A DNA stretch of 64,000 nucleotides from an uncultured Dehalococcoidia bacterium (GTDB lineage Bacteria; Chloroflexota; Dehalococcoidia; Tepidiformales; Tepidiformaceae), in the NCBI GenBank assembly GCA_938015525.1, contig CALLPC010000022.1, positions 23,856 to 87,855 on the forward strand. The letters run 5' to 3'. This document shows positions 44,258-54,624 of this stretch, piece by piece (position 1 is the stretch's first letter; each line of letters starts with the position of its first letter). Position numbers and translations under genes: made by a program. The notes below the pieces were generated by a model. The model was not told the origin of the DNA. It did not search any database and worked only from the letters and a program-made list of their open reading frames with translations.

Positions 44258-45126
44258 AACAGCACATCACCATGGCGGCTATCCTCGAGCGCGACGGGCG
44301 CATCTACCTCCTGCGCCCCGCCCCCTCGGCGCCCTGGGAGCTGCCCTCGGGCCCGCTCCCGCCCGGCGTCCACGACGTCGACGAAGAAATGGACCGCATC
44401 CTCCAGCGTCTCGGAGTGCGCGTACCTGCCATCGAAGAAGACTTCCTCCAGACCCACTACTTCCCCGCCGATGACGGCCAGGTCGTCTACAACCTCTACG
44501 CCCCGACCGGGTGGCAGGGCGAACCTTCGCCGCCGCCCGGCGTCGGCAGCGGCTGGTTTACCCTCGAGGAGCTCGGCGCCATCGACCTCCACCCCGGCGT
44601 TCGCCGCGCCCTGCGCGAAGCCTTCGGCCTCGACCAGCCGCCCGACCGGACTGGCGAAATCCTCGCCGCCCTCGGCGCCGAACTCGCGGCCGCAGCCCGC
44701 CCCGGGGGCACCTTGTCCGGCCCGCCCGTAGCCCGCGAAGCCGGCCTCGACGTCCTCCGTACCCTCACCGGCGGCGACCCCGCCAGGGCCCTCGCCGCCC
44801 TCCGCCGCTCTTCCCCCGAACTCGCCGATGACCTCGTCGATTTCGCGCTCCCCCGCTTCTGGACCGGCCCGCAGCTCGACCGGCGCACCCGCTCCCTCCT
44901 CGTCGTCGCCATACTCGCTGCCTTGGGCCGCACCGGCGGCCCCCTCCGCTCCCACATCCATGGCGCCCTCCAGCACGGCGCCACCCCCGACCAGGTCGTC
45001 GAAGTCCTCCGCATGGTCGCCATCTACGCCGGCTTCCCCGCCGCCCTCGAAGCCTGGCCCGTCATGGAGGACGTCTTCGCCAGCCGCGGCATCCACCGCC
45101 CCTCCCGCGAGGAGCCCGGCCCGTGA
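44254..45126 (+). CDS. NUDIX-like domain fused to a carboxymuconolactone decarboxylase domain
   Basis: The 290-residue protein starts MKQHITMAAILERDGRIYLL in an ATGA overlap. Residues 1-135 are a NUDIX-like domain whose box (PPGVHDVDEEMDRILQRLGV) lacks the RExxEE acids. Residues about 195-280 are a carboxymuconolactone decarboxylase/AhpD-type domain (LDRRTRSLLVVAILAALGRT, SHIHGALQHGATPDQVVEVL, RMVAIYAGFPAALEAW) without the CxxC of AhpD. The two folds in one chain are unusual. The pairing with the preceding degenerate NUDIX suggests a heteromer. Confidence 0.78.
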   Translation: MKQHITMAAILERDGRIYLLRPAPSAPWELPSGPLPPGVHDVDEEMDRILQRLGVRVPAIEEDFLQTHYFPADDGQVVYNLYAPTGWQGEPSPPPGVGSGWFTLEELGAIDLHPGVRRALREAFGLDQPPDRTGEILAALGAELAAAARPGGTLSGPPVAREAGLDVLRTLTGGDPARALAALRRSSPELADDLVDFALPRFWTGPQLDRRTRSLLVVAILAALGRTGGPLRSHIHGALQHGATPDQVVEVLRMVAIYAGFPAALEAWPVMEDVFASRGIHRPSREEPGP

Positions 45127-45773
45127 GCGCCATCCTCTGGGACCTCGATGACACCCTCCTCGATACCCTCCCCGCGCGGATGGAATCGCTCGCCCACGCC
45201 CACCGCATCGTCCTCGGCCAGCCCGTCGACCCCGTCGAACTCTGGCGCTCCAACCGCGGCGCCACCTTGGAGGACCTCGCCCGCCGCCTCGTCGGCGACG
45301 ATTACCGGCGTTTCGCCCGCATCTACCGCGACCACTACTACGGCCGCAGCCGGTCCATCCGCCCCTTCGAGGGCATCGAACCGGTCCTCCGCTCCCTCCA
45401 TGCGGCCGGCATCCCCATGGCCGTCGTGACGTCGAAGGTCAGCTACGGCGCGACCGAAGAGCTCGAAGCTGCCGGCATCCTCCGCTACTTCCAGGCCGTC
45501 GTCGGCTTCGACGATACCGAGCGGCATAAGCCCGACCCCGAACCCGTCTACGCCGCCCTCGACCGCCTCCTCGCCGACCACCCCGGCCGCGTTGCCCTCA
45601 TCGGTGATAGCCCCGCCGACGTCTGGGCTGCCCGCAACGCCGGCATTCGCTCCATCGCCGCACTCTGGGGCTCCCTCGATGCCGCCGCCACCCTCGACGC
45701 CCTCCCGGACTTCACCGCACGCTCCCCGGGAGCCGTCTTCGAACTCGTCGTCGAACAGGGACTCGGCCGGTGA
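45123..45773 (+). CDS. HAD-family hydrolase
   Basis: The 216-residue protein has HAD motif I ([20 protein letters not shown]), motif II ([18 protein letters not shown]), the Lys of motif III ([17 protein letters not shown]) and motif IV ([19 protein letters not shown]). It resembles phosphoglycolate phosphatase-like subfamily I phosphatases. Phosphate-ester substrates cannot be told by eye. The GTG overlaps the upstream TGA. Confidence 0.92.
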   Translation: MSAILWDLDDTLLDTLPARMESLAHAHRIVLGQPVDPVELWRSNRGATLEDLARRLVGDDYRRFARIYRDHYYGRSRSIRPFEGIEPVLRSLHAAGIPMAVVTSKVSYGATEELEAAGILRYFQAVVGFDDTERHKPDPEPVYAALDRLLADHPGRVALIGDSPADVWAARNAGIRSIAALWGSLDAAATLDALPDFTARSPGAVFELVVEQGLGR

Positions 45774-46099
45774 GCACCCTTCTCCAGAAACACATCGCCC
45801 ACGTCGCCGTCCGTTTCTATCGCTCCGGCGGCCTCGAACTCGCCCTCGTCCCCCTCCTCCGCGAGTCCGCACCCTTCACCCGCTCCGCCGGCGACGGCTA
45901 CTTCCTCGTCGTCCTCATCGGCGAACCCGGCACCGCCTACCCGCTCGACCTCCGCGCCCCGGCCGCGCTCGACCCCGCGTACCTCGCCGCCAAGTTCCGC
46001 CTCGACCGCCGCGGCTTCGGCTACACCCCCGAAGAGCTTGCCGCCGCCCTCCGCCTCATCGCCGACGACCTCGCACGGGAGGAAGACCTCGACCAGTGA
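45770..46099 (+). CDS. Hypothetical protein in the trp operon
   Basis: The 109-residue protein ([60 protein letters not shown]) is not one I recognise. It is soluble, looks alpha/beta, and ends in an acidic helix. It overlaps the HAD gene by 4 bases and trpG by 4 bases, so it is translated in register with them and is likely real. Confidence 0.7.
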   Translation: MSTLLQKHIAHVAVRFYRSGGLELALVPLLRESAPFTRSAGDGYFLVVLIGEPGTAYPLDLRAPAALDPAYLAAKFRLDRRGFGYTPEELAAALRLIADDLAREEDLDQ

Positions 46100-46683
46100 C
46101 CACCCTGCTCATCGATAACTACGACTCCTTCACCTACAACCTCTACCAGTACCTCTGCGAACTCGGTGCCGACGTCCGCGTCTACCGGAACGACCAGGTC
46201 ACCCTGGAGGAGTGCCTCGCGCTCCAGCCCGACCACGTCGTCATCTCCCCCGGCCCCGGCGACCCCGACGACGCCGGCATCTCCCGGGACGTCATCCGCG
46301 CCTTCGCCGGCAAGGTGCCCGTCCTCGGCGTCTGCCTCGGGCACCAGTGTATCTACGACGTCTACGGCGGCACCGTCGCCGGCGCCGGCGAAATCAAGCA
46401 CGGCAAGACCTCACGCATCACCCACGACGGCCGCGGCGTCTTCGCCGGCATCCCGTCACCCTTCGAAGCCGTCCGCTACCACTCGCTCTGCGGCACCCCT
46501 GAGACCCTTCCCCCCGACCTCGAAGTCACCGCACGCTCCGAATCCGGCATCATCATGGGAGTCCGTCATCGACGCTACACCGTGGAGGGCGTCCAGTTCC
46601 ATCCGGAATCCATCGCCACCGAGCACGGCAAAGAGCTCCTCGCGAACTTCCTCCGCATCGAAGGTGGCGAATGGCCCGCCTGA
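46096..46683 (+). CDS. trpG: Anthranilate synthase component II (glutamine amidotransferase)
   Basis: The 195-residue class I amidotransferase reads [20 protein letters not shown] at the start, the oxyanion-hole [13 protein letters not shown], the nucleophile Cys in [15 protein letters not shown], and His/Glu in [14 protein letters not shown]. It feeds ammonia to TrpE. The GTG at 46096 overlaps the preceding stop (GTGA). It is separated from trpE by four unrelated genes. It may be amphibolic, serving another synthase, but no pabB is in the window. Confidence 0.95.
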   Translation: MTTLLIDNYDSFTYNLYQYLCELGADVRVYRNDQVTLEECLALQPDHVVISPGPGDPDDAGISRDVIRAFAGKVPVLGVCLGHQCIYDVYGGTVAGAGEIKHGKTSRITHDGRGVFAGIPSPFEAVRYHSLCGTPETLPPDLEVTARSESGIIMGVRHRRYTVEGVQFHPESIATEHGKELLANFLRIEGGEWPA

Positions 46684-46726
46684 TTCGCCACACTGCTCAT
46701 CAGAAACCCGCCCGGAGCGCCCGCTG

Positions 46727-47746
46727 ATGGCCGTCCAGGAAGCGATCAGGTCCCTCGTCGATGCCGGCGACCTCCCCCCCTCGCTCGCCGCGTCCGCCCT
46801 CGAAGAGCTCATGACCGGTGCCGCGACCCCCGCCCAGGTCGGTGCCTTCCTCGCCGCCTGGCGCGTCCGCGGCGAGACCCCGGCCGCTATCGCCGCCTGC
46901 CTCGAGGTCATGCTTCGCCACGCCGAGCCCGTCCGCGCCCCCGATACCATCGACATCTGCGGCACCGGCGGCGACGGAATCGACACCATCAACGTGTCCA
47001 CCGCCGCCGCCTTCATCGTCGCCGCCTGCGGCGTCCGCGTCGCCAAGCACGGCAACCGCGCCGCAAGCTCAAAATGCGGCAGCGCCGACGTCCTCGAAGC
47101 CCTCGGCGCCCGCATCGACCTCGACGGCCAGGCCATCGCCCGTATCATCGACGCCTGCAACTTCTGCTTCCTGTTCGCCCAGCGCATGCACCCCGCCATG
47201 CGCCACGTCGGCGGCCCCCGCCGCGAAATCGGCATCCGTACCGCCTTCAACATCCTCGGCCCCCTCTCCAACCCTGCCCGGCCATCCCGCCAGCTCGTCG
47301 GCGTCGGTGCCCGCGCCCTCGGCCCCCTCGTCGCCCAGGCCCTCGCCTTCGGCGGCATCGAACGCGCCCTCGTCGTCCACTCCGAAGACGGCCTCGACGA
47401 GATCAGCCCGGCCGCGCCCACCCTCGCCTGGGTCGTCGGCGACGGCACCGTCGCCGAGCGCACCCTCACCCCTGCCGACTTCGGCATCCGCCCCTCCCCG
47501 CTCGACGCCGTCGCCGGCGGCGACGCTGCCGCCAACGCCGGCGACATCCTCGCCATCCTCGACGGCGCCGAGGGCCCAAAGACCGACTTCACCGTCATCA
47601 ACGCCGCCGCCGCACTCGTTGTCGCTGGCCGCGCAGCCGACTTCCGCGAAGGCGCCTCCCGTGCCCGTGAGGCCATCGCCAGCGGCCGCGCCCGCGAAGT
47701 CCTCGATACCTACGTCGCCCTCTCCCGCGAGGCCGCCGGTGGCTAG
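46727..47746 (+). CDS. trpD: Anthranilate phosphoribosyltransferase
   Basis: The 339-residue protein has the PRPP-binding DICGTGGDGIDTINVSTAAA, the anthranilate-binding AKHGNRAASSKCGSADVLEA, NPARPSRQLVGVGARALGPL and HSEDGLDEISPAAPT. It transfers phosphoribose to anthranilate. The ATG at 46727 follows CGGAG. Its stop overlaps the trpC start by 8 bases. Confidence 0.95.
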   Translation: MAVQEAIRSLVDAGDLPPSLAASALEELMTGAATPAQVGAFLAAWRVRGETPAAIAACLEVMLRHAEPVRAPDTIDICGTGGDGIDTINVSTAAAFIVAACGVRVAKHGNRAASSKCGSADVLEALGARIDLDGQAIARIIDACNFCFLFAQRMHPAMRHVGGPRREIGIRTAFNILGPLSNPARPSRQLVGVGARALGPLVAQALAFGGIERALVVHSEDGLDEISPAAPTLAWVVGDGTVAERTLTPADFGIRPSPLDAVAGGDAAANAGDILAILDGAEGPKTDFTVINAAAALVVAGRAADFREGASRAREAIASGRAREVLDTYVALSREAAGG

Positions 47747-48572
47747 CCCCACAATCCTCGACGCCATCCTCGCCCGCCGCCGGGAAGACGTCGCCGCAGC
47801 AAAGGCGGCAGAGCCCGCGTCCGCCCTCGAAGCCCGGCTCCCCGGCGCGCCGCCCGTCATCGACTTCGTCGCCCGCCTGCGCTGTGATGCGCCGCTCGCC
47901 ATCATCGCCGAGGTCAAGCGGGCCTCCCCCTCTCGTGGTGACATCGCCCCCGGCCTCGATGCCGCCGAGCAGGCCCTCCGCTACGCCCGCGGCGGCGCCA
48001 GCGCCATCTCCATCCTCACCGAGCCGACCTGGTTCAAGGGCACCCTCGCCGACATGGCCGCCGCCCGCGCCGCCGTCGAAGAGCTCGGACCGGCGCGGCC
48101 GGCAATCCTCCGCAAAGACTTCATCATCGACGACTACCAGCTCCTCGAAGCCCGCCTCCACGGCGCCGATGCCGTCCTCCTCATCGTCGCTGCCCTCGAT
48201 GACGAGGCGCTCGTTCGCCTCTACCGCGCGACCCGCGACCTCGGCATGCACGCCCTCGTCGAAGTCAACGACGCCGACGAGATGGCCCGGGCCGTCGCTC
48301 TCGGCGCACCGCTCATCGGCATCAACAACCGCGACCTCCGCAGCTTCACCGTCGACCTCGCCACCACCGACCGCCTCGCCAGCCTCGCCCCCCCGGGCGC
48401 TCTCCTCGCCGCCCTTAGCGGCATCAGCTCCCGCGCCGACGTCGAGCGCTTTCAGGCCGCCGGCGCCTCCGCCGTTCTCGTCGGCGAATCCCTCATGCTG
48501 GCGCCCGACCCCGCCGCCAAAGTGCGCGAACTCCGGGGCGCCGCCGAATCCACTCCCGGGAGCGCACCGTGA
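47739..48572 (+). CDS. trpC: Indole-3-glycerol phosphate synthase
   Basis: The 277-residue TIM-barrel protein starts at a GTG inside the trpD end. It carries the catalytic Lys/Ser region IIAEVKRASPSRGDIAPGLD, ISILTEPTWFKGT, the second Lys in AILRKDFIIDDYQLLEARLH, VEVND, GINNRDLRSFTVDL and SGISSRADVERFQAAGASA. It closes the indole ring. It overlaps trpF by 4 bases. Confidence 0.96.
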   Translation: MASPTILDAILARRREDVAAAKAAEPASALEARLPGAPPVIDFVARLRCDAPLAIIAEVKRASPSRGDIAPGLDAAEQALRYARGGASAISILTEPTWFKGTLADMAAARAAVEELGPARPAILRKDFIIDDYQLLEARLHGADAVLLIVAALDDEALVRLYRATRDLGMHALVEVNDADEMARAVALGAPLIGINNRDLRSFTVDLATTDRLASLAPPGALLAALSGISSRADVERFQAAGASAVLVGESLMLAPDPAAKVRELRGAAESTPGSAP

Positions 48573-49304
48573 CCCTCGTGAAAATCTGCGGCGTTCGAGA
48601 TACAGCGACCGCCCTCGCTGCCGCCGAGGCCGGGGCCGACTTCATCGGCCTCGTCTTCGCCGAGTCCCGCCGCCAGGTCACGCCGCAGGCCTGCCACGAC
48701 ATCGTCGAAGTACTCGCCGAACGCCGCCGACTGGCACCCCCGCCCGCCGACCTCGGCGGCCCGACACGCGGTGAGGTCTCCGCCCGCTCCTGGTTCCCCG
48801 CCTGGGCCGACGCCATCGAGCTCGCCCTCGCCCGTGCCCGCCCTCTCATCGTCGGCGTCTTCGCCCGCATGACCCCCGCCGAGGTCAACGACATCGCCGA
48901 CGCCGCCCGCCTCGACCTCGTCCAGCTCTCCGGCGGCGAAGACGACGCCTTCCTTCGTGCCGTCCGCCGTCCGGTCATCCGAACCATCCACGTCCGCAGC
49001 AGCGACGACACCGCCGACGTCACCGAGCGCATCATCCCGGGCCTCGCGGCCGCCAGCCTCCTCGATACTGCCGCTCCCGCCGCCCTTGGCGGCACCGGCA
49101 CACCCTTCGACTGGTCCATCGCCGAAGACGTCGCCGCCCGCTTCCCCGTCGTCCTCGCCGGCGGCCTCACGCCCGAGAACGTCGGCGAGGCCATCCGCAC
49201 CGTCCGCCCCTGGGCCGTCGATGTCTCTTCCGGCGTCGAAACCGGCCAGGTCAAAGACCCCGAAAAAATCCGCGCGTTCATCCGCGCTGCGAAAGGTGCC
49301 AGCC

Positions 49305-49315
<11 letters not shown>
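48569..49315 (+). CDS. trpF: Phosphoribosylanthranilate isomerase
   Basis: The 248-residue TIM-barrel protein has the catalytic Cys in [45 protein letters not shown] and [18 protein letters not shown], with Asp in [18 protein letters not shown]. It is longer than the usual 205 residues because of an insertion around residues 45-75. GTG start in a GTGA overlap; 11-base overlap with trpB. Confidence 0.94.
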
Positions 49316-50497
<1,182 letters not shown>

Positions 50498-50501
<4 letters not shown>

Positions 50502-51322
50502 GCGCTCCGGCCCCCCGCCCGCTCGTTCCCTGGGGGCCGCGGCAGGCCGCCGCCGGAATCGCAGCCTTCGTCGGGCTCATCCTCCTGACCAACACCGCAA
50601 CCATCGCCATCGCCTCCATCGCCGGGCGCGACCTCCGCCCCCGCGACGTCGGCGATACGTTCGAAAAGGCCGCCCGCATCGCCCGGTACGCCGCCGAGCG
50701 GCTCGCTGCCGCCCAGGCCGGCACCCCGCTGCCCGACCCCCCCGACCTGCTCGCAGACCAGGCGAGCCTGCAGGTCCTCTTCCTCGTGACTGCCGTCTCC
50801 CAGGCCGCCATCATCGCCATCACCGGCATCATCACCGGCCTCACCGGCCGCGAGCTCGTTCGCTCTCTCGGGCTTCGCCGGTTCCCGCTCGCCGGCGCCT
50901 GGCTCCCGCTCGCCGCTGTCATCGCCGCCTACGTCGGCACTTTCGCCTGGGTCCAGGCCGTCGAACGCCTCGGCCTCGGCTGGCTCGAACCCCGCAGCAC
51001 TGTGCCTATCGAAATCACCCGCGACGACCTCACCCTCAGCATCGCTGCTGCCGTCACGCTCGTCGGCGCCCCCGTCACCGAGGAACTCTTCTTTCGCGGT
51101 CTCATCTTCGGCGGATTCAGCCGCTGGGGCTTCTGGCCGGCCGCCCTCCTCTCCGCACTCCTCTTCTCGCTCGTGCACTTCGACCCGGGCAGCGTCGTGC
51201 CGTTCCTCGCCATCGGCATCGCCCTCGCCTGGCTCTACCAGCGAAGCGCCACCCTCTGGTATCCCATCCTCTTCCACTTCGCCTTCAACGCCGTCAGCTT
51301 TACCATCCTCGCGTTCACATGA
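50498..51322 (+). CDS. CPBP-family intramembrane metalloprotease (probable CTG start)
   Basis: The reading frame runs without a stop from a CTG at 50498, which overlaps the trpB stop as CTGA, to 51322 (274 residues). The first conventional start in frame is a GTG at 50786, but that would drop about 96 residues, including [20 protein letters not shown], which matches [20 protein letters not shown] in the paralogue that follows, so the upstream part is coding. The CPBP motifs are [16 protein letters not shown] and HFAFNAVSF. Members are CAAX/bacteriocin-processing-like membrane proteases of largely unknown substrate. Confidence 0.78.
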
Positions 51323-52146
51323 GCAGCCGGCTTCGCCCCGCACCATGGAGCGAACTCCACGTCCTCGCGGGGCTCTGGGCGGCGGCCCTCGCCTACCTCA
51401 TCCCCTACCTCCTCATCCAGCCGGTAGCGGACCTCCTCGGGGCCCGGGCCGGCTTCCGCGATTCGGGTGATGCCTTCGAAAAGGCCGCCCGCATCGCCGC
51501 CTACGCCGACCTCGCGCTCGCCCGCGCCTCGGCGGGCAATCCCCTCCCCGAACCGCCGCGCCTCCTCGGCGACCCCGTCGCTGCCCGCGTTGCCTGGGGC
51601 ATGGCCCTCCTCAGTTCCGCCCTCTTCGTCACCGTTGCACTCCTCGCGCCGCGTCGTCCCCTCCGCGAGGTGCTGCGCGCCGCCGGCCTGCATCGCCTCG
51701 ACCTCGAACGCCTCTGGCTCCCCGTGCTGTGCGTCGCCATCGCCTACCCGCTCACCGGGCTTTATGCCGCCGCCATGTCTGCCCTCGACATCGGCCCCCT
51801 CATCCCGCCGCCAGCGCCCGAGGGGCTCGAGCCCGTGCTTCGCGACCCCGCCGCCCTCGCCCTCTTCGGGCTTGCCACCGTCGTCGCAGCCCCCGTAAGC
51901 GAAGAAGCCGTCTACCGCGGCCTCGCCTTCACCGGCACCCTCCGCTGGGGATTTTGGCCCTCCGCCGCCTTCAGCTCCGCCCTGTTCGCGCTCAGCCACC
52001 GCGAGCTCGCCACGCTCCTCCCCTTCTTCGCCGTCGGCCTCCTCATCGCCTGGCTGTACTCCCGGTCTGGCAGCCTCTGGGATGCCATCGCATTCCATGT
52101 GCTTTTCAACGGCCTCAGCTTTATCCTGCTCCTCGCGAGGTACTGA
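51319..52146 (+). CDS. CPBP-family intramembrane metalloprotease (paralogue)
   Basis: The 275-residue membrane protein starts in an ATGA overlap with the preceding CPBP gene. Motifs EEAVYRGLAFTGTLRWGFWP, FALSHRELATLLPFF and FHVLFNGLSF give the paired Glu, Arg and two His/Asn positions of the family. It shares an N-terminal block and overall architecture with its neighbour, showing a tandem duplication. Both sit between trpB and trpA. Confidence 0.88.
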   Translation: MSSRLRPAPWSELHVLAGLWAAALAYLIPYLLIQPVADLLGARAGFRDSGDAFEKAARIAAYADLALARASAGNPLPEPPRLLGDPVAARVAWGMALLSSALFVTVALLAPRRPLREVLRAAGLHRLDLERLWLPVLCVAIAYPLTGLYAAAMSALDIGPLIPPPAPEGLEPVLRDPAALALFGLATVVAAPVSEEAVYRGLAFTGTLRWGFWPSAAFSSALFALSHRELATLLPFFAVGLLIAWLYSRSGSLWDAIAFHVLFNGLSFILLLARY

Positions 52147-52153
52147 TCGCCCC

Positions 52154-52945
52154 ATGTCCCAGCGTCTCCGCGACACGTTCGCCCGCGCTCGCGAAACCGG
52201 TCGCACCCTCTTCATCGGCTACGTCACCGCCGGCTACCCCCGCCGCGAAGAGACCGTCCCGATTCTCCTTGCCATGCAGGAAGGCGGTGCCGACGTCATC
52301 GAGCTCGGCGTCCCCTTCTCCGACCCCATGGCCGACGGCGCCACCATCCAGCACGCCAACCAGGTCGCCCTCGAACAGGGCGTCTCCCTCGGCGATTGCT
52401 TCGACTTCATCCGCGAGGCCCGAAAACAGGGGCTCACCGCCCCGGTCATCCTGATGGGCTACTACAACCCCATCCTCGCCCGCGGCGAAGCCCGCGCCTG
52501 CGCCGAAGCCGCCGCCGCCGGCGCCGACGGCTGGATCGTCGTCGACCTCCCGCCCGAGGAGGCCGGCGGCTTCCTCGCCGCCTGCCGAGCGCACGACCTC
52601 AGCTTCGTTCCCCTCGTCGCACCCACCACCCGCGACGACCGCATCCCACGCATCGCCGCCTGTGCCGATGCCTTCCTTTACTGCGTCAGCGTCACCGGCA
52701 CCACCGGCAAAGGCAACGTCGCTCTCGACGCCCTGCCCGCGTTCATCCAGCGCGTCCGCGCCCGGACCGACCTCCCCCTGGCCGTCGGCTTCGGCATCAC
52801 CACCCGCCAGCAGGCCGAAGCCGTCCGTGCCCTCGCCGATGCCGCAGTGGTCGGCTCTGCTATAATCTCGGCCATCGACGCTGCGGCGGAAGGCCGCCGT
52901 ACGCAGAGCGTCCGGGAGTTCGTGGAGGATGTCTCCGGCCGGTAG
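52154..52945 (+). CDS. trpA: Tryptophan synthase alpha subunit
   Basis: The 263-residue TIM-barrel protein has the catalytic Glu in GADVIELGVPFSDPMADGAT (with the Asp), VILMGYYNPILARG, VVDLPPEEAGGF, PLVAPTT and SVTGTTGKGN, and ends in FGITTRQQAEAVRALADAAV. It cleaves indole-3-glycerol phosphate to indole, which is passed to TrpB. The start ATG is 8 bases after the CPBP stop. Confidence 0.96.
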   Translation: MSQRLRDTFARARETGRTLFIGYVTAGYPRREETVPILLAMQEGGADVIELGVPFSDPMADGATIQHANQVALEQGVSLGDCFDFIREARKQGLTAPVILMGYYNPILARGEARACAEAAAAGADGWIVVDLPPEEAGGFLAACRAHDLSFVPLVAPTTRDDRIPRIAACADAFLYCVSVTGTTGKGNVALDALPAFIQRVRARTDLPLAVGFGITTRQQAEAVRALADAAVVGSAIISAIDAAAEGRRTQSVREFVEDVSGR

Positions 52946-52958
52946 CGGACAGGTGAAC

Positions 52959-53018
52959 GCGGCCCACAGACGGCCGGCTGCGCCTCGAAAGGCGTGGCCG
53001 CGTCCCCCTGTGGGCCGT
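52959..53018 (+). ncRNA. Highly structured leader between trpA and aroH
   Basis: A nested stem-loop fills most of this gap: GGCCCACAG (52961-52969) with CTGTGGGCC (53008-53016), inside it CGGCC (52971-52975) with GGCCG (52996-53000), and at the tip CGCCT/AGGCG around a CGAA tetraloop (52981-52994). A further TGGCAGT/ACTGCCA pair spans 53024-53077. No U tract follows. It could be an attenuator, an RNA-processing site or a partial terminator after trpA. I do not recognise it as a known RNA family. Confidence 0.5.
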
Positions 53019-53113
53019 GCATATGGCAGTCCGCCGGCCGGGGCCTTTGGCACCCGCCCTTCCTGAGCGCACTGCCAGTACACCCCCAGGAACACCCAGG
53101 AGGACCTGCGCGT

Positions 53114-53485
53114 ATGCCCGTCCGCGGCGTCCGCGGCGCAACCACCGTCGACCGGAACCAGAAAGACGAAATCCTCGAACGCACCCGCGAACTCCTCATC
53201 CATATGGTCGAGGCCAACGGGATTCGCATCGAGGACATCGCCTCGGCCTGGCTCACCACCACCCCCGACGTCTACGCCGAATTCCCCGCCGTCGCTGCCC
53301 GCCAGCTCGGCTGGACGCAGGTCCCCCTCATGCAGAGTCACGAAATGTCCGTCCCGGGCATGCTCCCCCTCTGCATCCGGGTCCTCCTCCACTGGAATAC
53401 GGACAAAGCCCAGAGTGAAATTCGCCACATCTACCTGCGCGAAGCCGCACGCCTCCGCCCGGACCTCGCTTCCCAGGTCCCTTGA
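53114..53485 (+). CDS. aroH: Chorismate mutase (AroH type)
   Basis: The 123-residue protein is of the monofunctional AroH fold: [20 protein letters not shown] with the active-site Arg, [20 protein letters not shown], and [20 protein letters not shown] with the Glu and Arg. It converts chorismate to prephenate, the branch to phenylalanine and tyrosine. AGGAGG precedes the ATG by about ten bases. Length is typical. It follows the structured leader and precedes the DAHP synthase by 28 bases. Confidence 0.94.
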   Translation: MPVRGVRGATTVDRNQKDEILERTRELLIHMVEANGIRIEDIASAWLTTTPDVYAEFPAVAARQLGWTQVPLMQSHEMSVPGMLPLCIRVLLHWNTDKAQSEIRHIYLREAARLRPDLASQVP

Positions 53486-53513
53486 ACCAGCCCCGAACGG
53501 AGTAGTCGAACCC

Positions 53514-54557
53514 ATGATCATCGTCGTTTCCCCGGAAGCCACCCCGGATGACCTCGACGTCATCATCAAACGCATCGAAGAAACCGGTCGCCAGGCCCAC
53601 ATCTCCGTCGGCGCCGAGCGCACCATCATCGGAGTCATCGGCCACGATGAACCCGGCCTCGAAGACAACTTCAGCGCGCTCCCTCACGTCGAGTCGGTCC
53701 ACCGCGTCACCCGCCCCTACAAGCTCGCCTCCCGAGAGTTCCACCCCGCCGATTCCATCATCGACGTCGGCTACGGCGTCAAAGTCGGCGGCCCCGAGCT
53801 CGCCGTCATGGCCGGGCCCTGCTCCATCGAAAACGAAGAGCACATCTTCGATGCCGCCCGGGCCGTCAAAGCTGCCGGCGCCAACATCCTCCGCGGCGGT
53901 GCCTTCAAGCCCCGCACCTCCCCGTACACCTTCCGCGGCCTCGGCGAAGAAGGCCTCCGCTACCTCCACGCGGCCGGCAAAGCCCACGGCCTCCCCGTCA
54001 TCACCGAGCTCATGAGCGTCCGCGACATCGACGCCGTCTGCCAGTACGCCGACATCATCCAGATCGGCGCCCGCAACATGCAGAACTTCATCCTCCTCGA
54101 TGAAGTCGGCCGCGTGAAAAAGCCCGTCATGCTCAAACGCGGCCTCTCCGGCCAAATCGAAGAGTGGCTCCTCGCCGCCGAGTACATCATGGCCCAGGGC
54201 AACCCCAACGTAATCCTCTGTGAGCGCGGCATCCGCACCTTCGAAACTGCCTACCGCAACACCTTCGACATCAACGCCATCCCCCTCGCCCGCGAACTCA
54301 GCCACCTCCCCATCATCGCCGACCCCTCCCACGGAACCGGCAAAGCCTCCCTCGTCACCCCCGTCGCCATGGCCGCCATCGCCGCCGGCGCCGACGGCCT
54401 CATGATCGAAGTCCACAACAACCCTGACCACGCCCTCTCGGATGGGGCCCAGTCGTTGACATACGAACGCTTCGCCTTGATGATCCGCTCGGTCGGCGCT
54501 GTCGCCGCTGCAGTCGAGCGGACGCTCCCGGGGGTGTGGGCGCCTGCCAGCGCGTGA
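53514..54557 (+). CDS. aroF: 3-deoxy-7-phosphoheptulonate synthase (DAHP synthase)
   Basis: The 347-residue protein has an N-terminal ferredoxin-like regulatory domain (about residues 1-70, [20 protein letters not shown]) and the DAHP synthase barrel ([78 protein letters not shown]). It is the AroA-Q/B. subtilis-like type I-beta group. It condenses PEP and erythrose 4-phosphate, the entry to the shikimate pathway. Its place beside aroH fits feedback of the mutase branch on entry. Confidence 0.94.
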   Translation: MIIVVSPEATPDDLDVIIKRIEETGRQAHISVGAERTIIGVIGHDEPGLEDNFSALPHVESVHRVTRPYKLASREFHPADSIIDVGYGVKVGGPELAVMAGPCSIENEEHIFDAARAVKAAGANILRGGAFKPRTSPYTFRGLGEEGLRYLHAAGKAHGLPVITELMSVRDIDAVCQYADIIQIGARNMQNFILLDEVGRVKKPVMLKRGLSGQIEEWLLAAEYIMAQGNPNVILCERGIRTFETAYRNTFDINAIPLARELSHLPIIADPSHGTGKASLVTPVAMAAIAAGADGLMIEVHNNPDHALSDGAQSLTYERFALMIRSVGAVAAAVERTLPGVWAPASA

Positions 54558-54624
54558 CAGCCTACACGGTCGCAAGACCGCACCGGCGCCGCCTCAGCGG
54601 GGGGGCAACGCGCCGGCAGGAGCC

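Noticed and set aside
46456..47676. 406-codon - strand open frame opposite trpG and trpD
   Set aside because: Antisense to strongly conserved enzymes; composition is typical of shadow frames.
52861..52866. Perfect TATAAT inside the 3' part of trpA, as a promoter for aroH
   Set aside because: It falls on conserved codons (Ile-Ile in VGSAIISAI) and has no -35. It remains possible as a weak internal promoter but is not supported.
53017..53418. Leader peptide or overlapping gene upstream of aroH
   Set aside because: The Arg/Pro-rich translation has no aromatic codon run like an attenuator peptide, and it runs out of frame through aroH.
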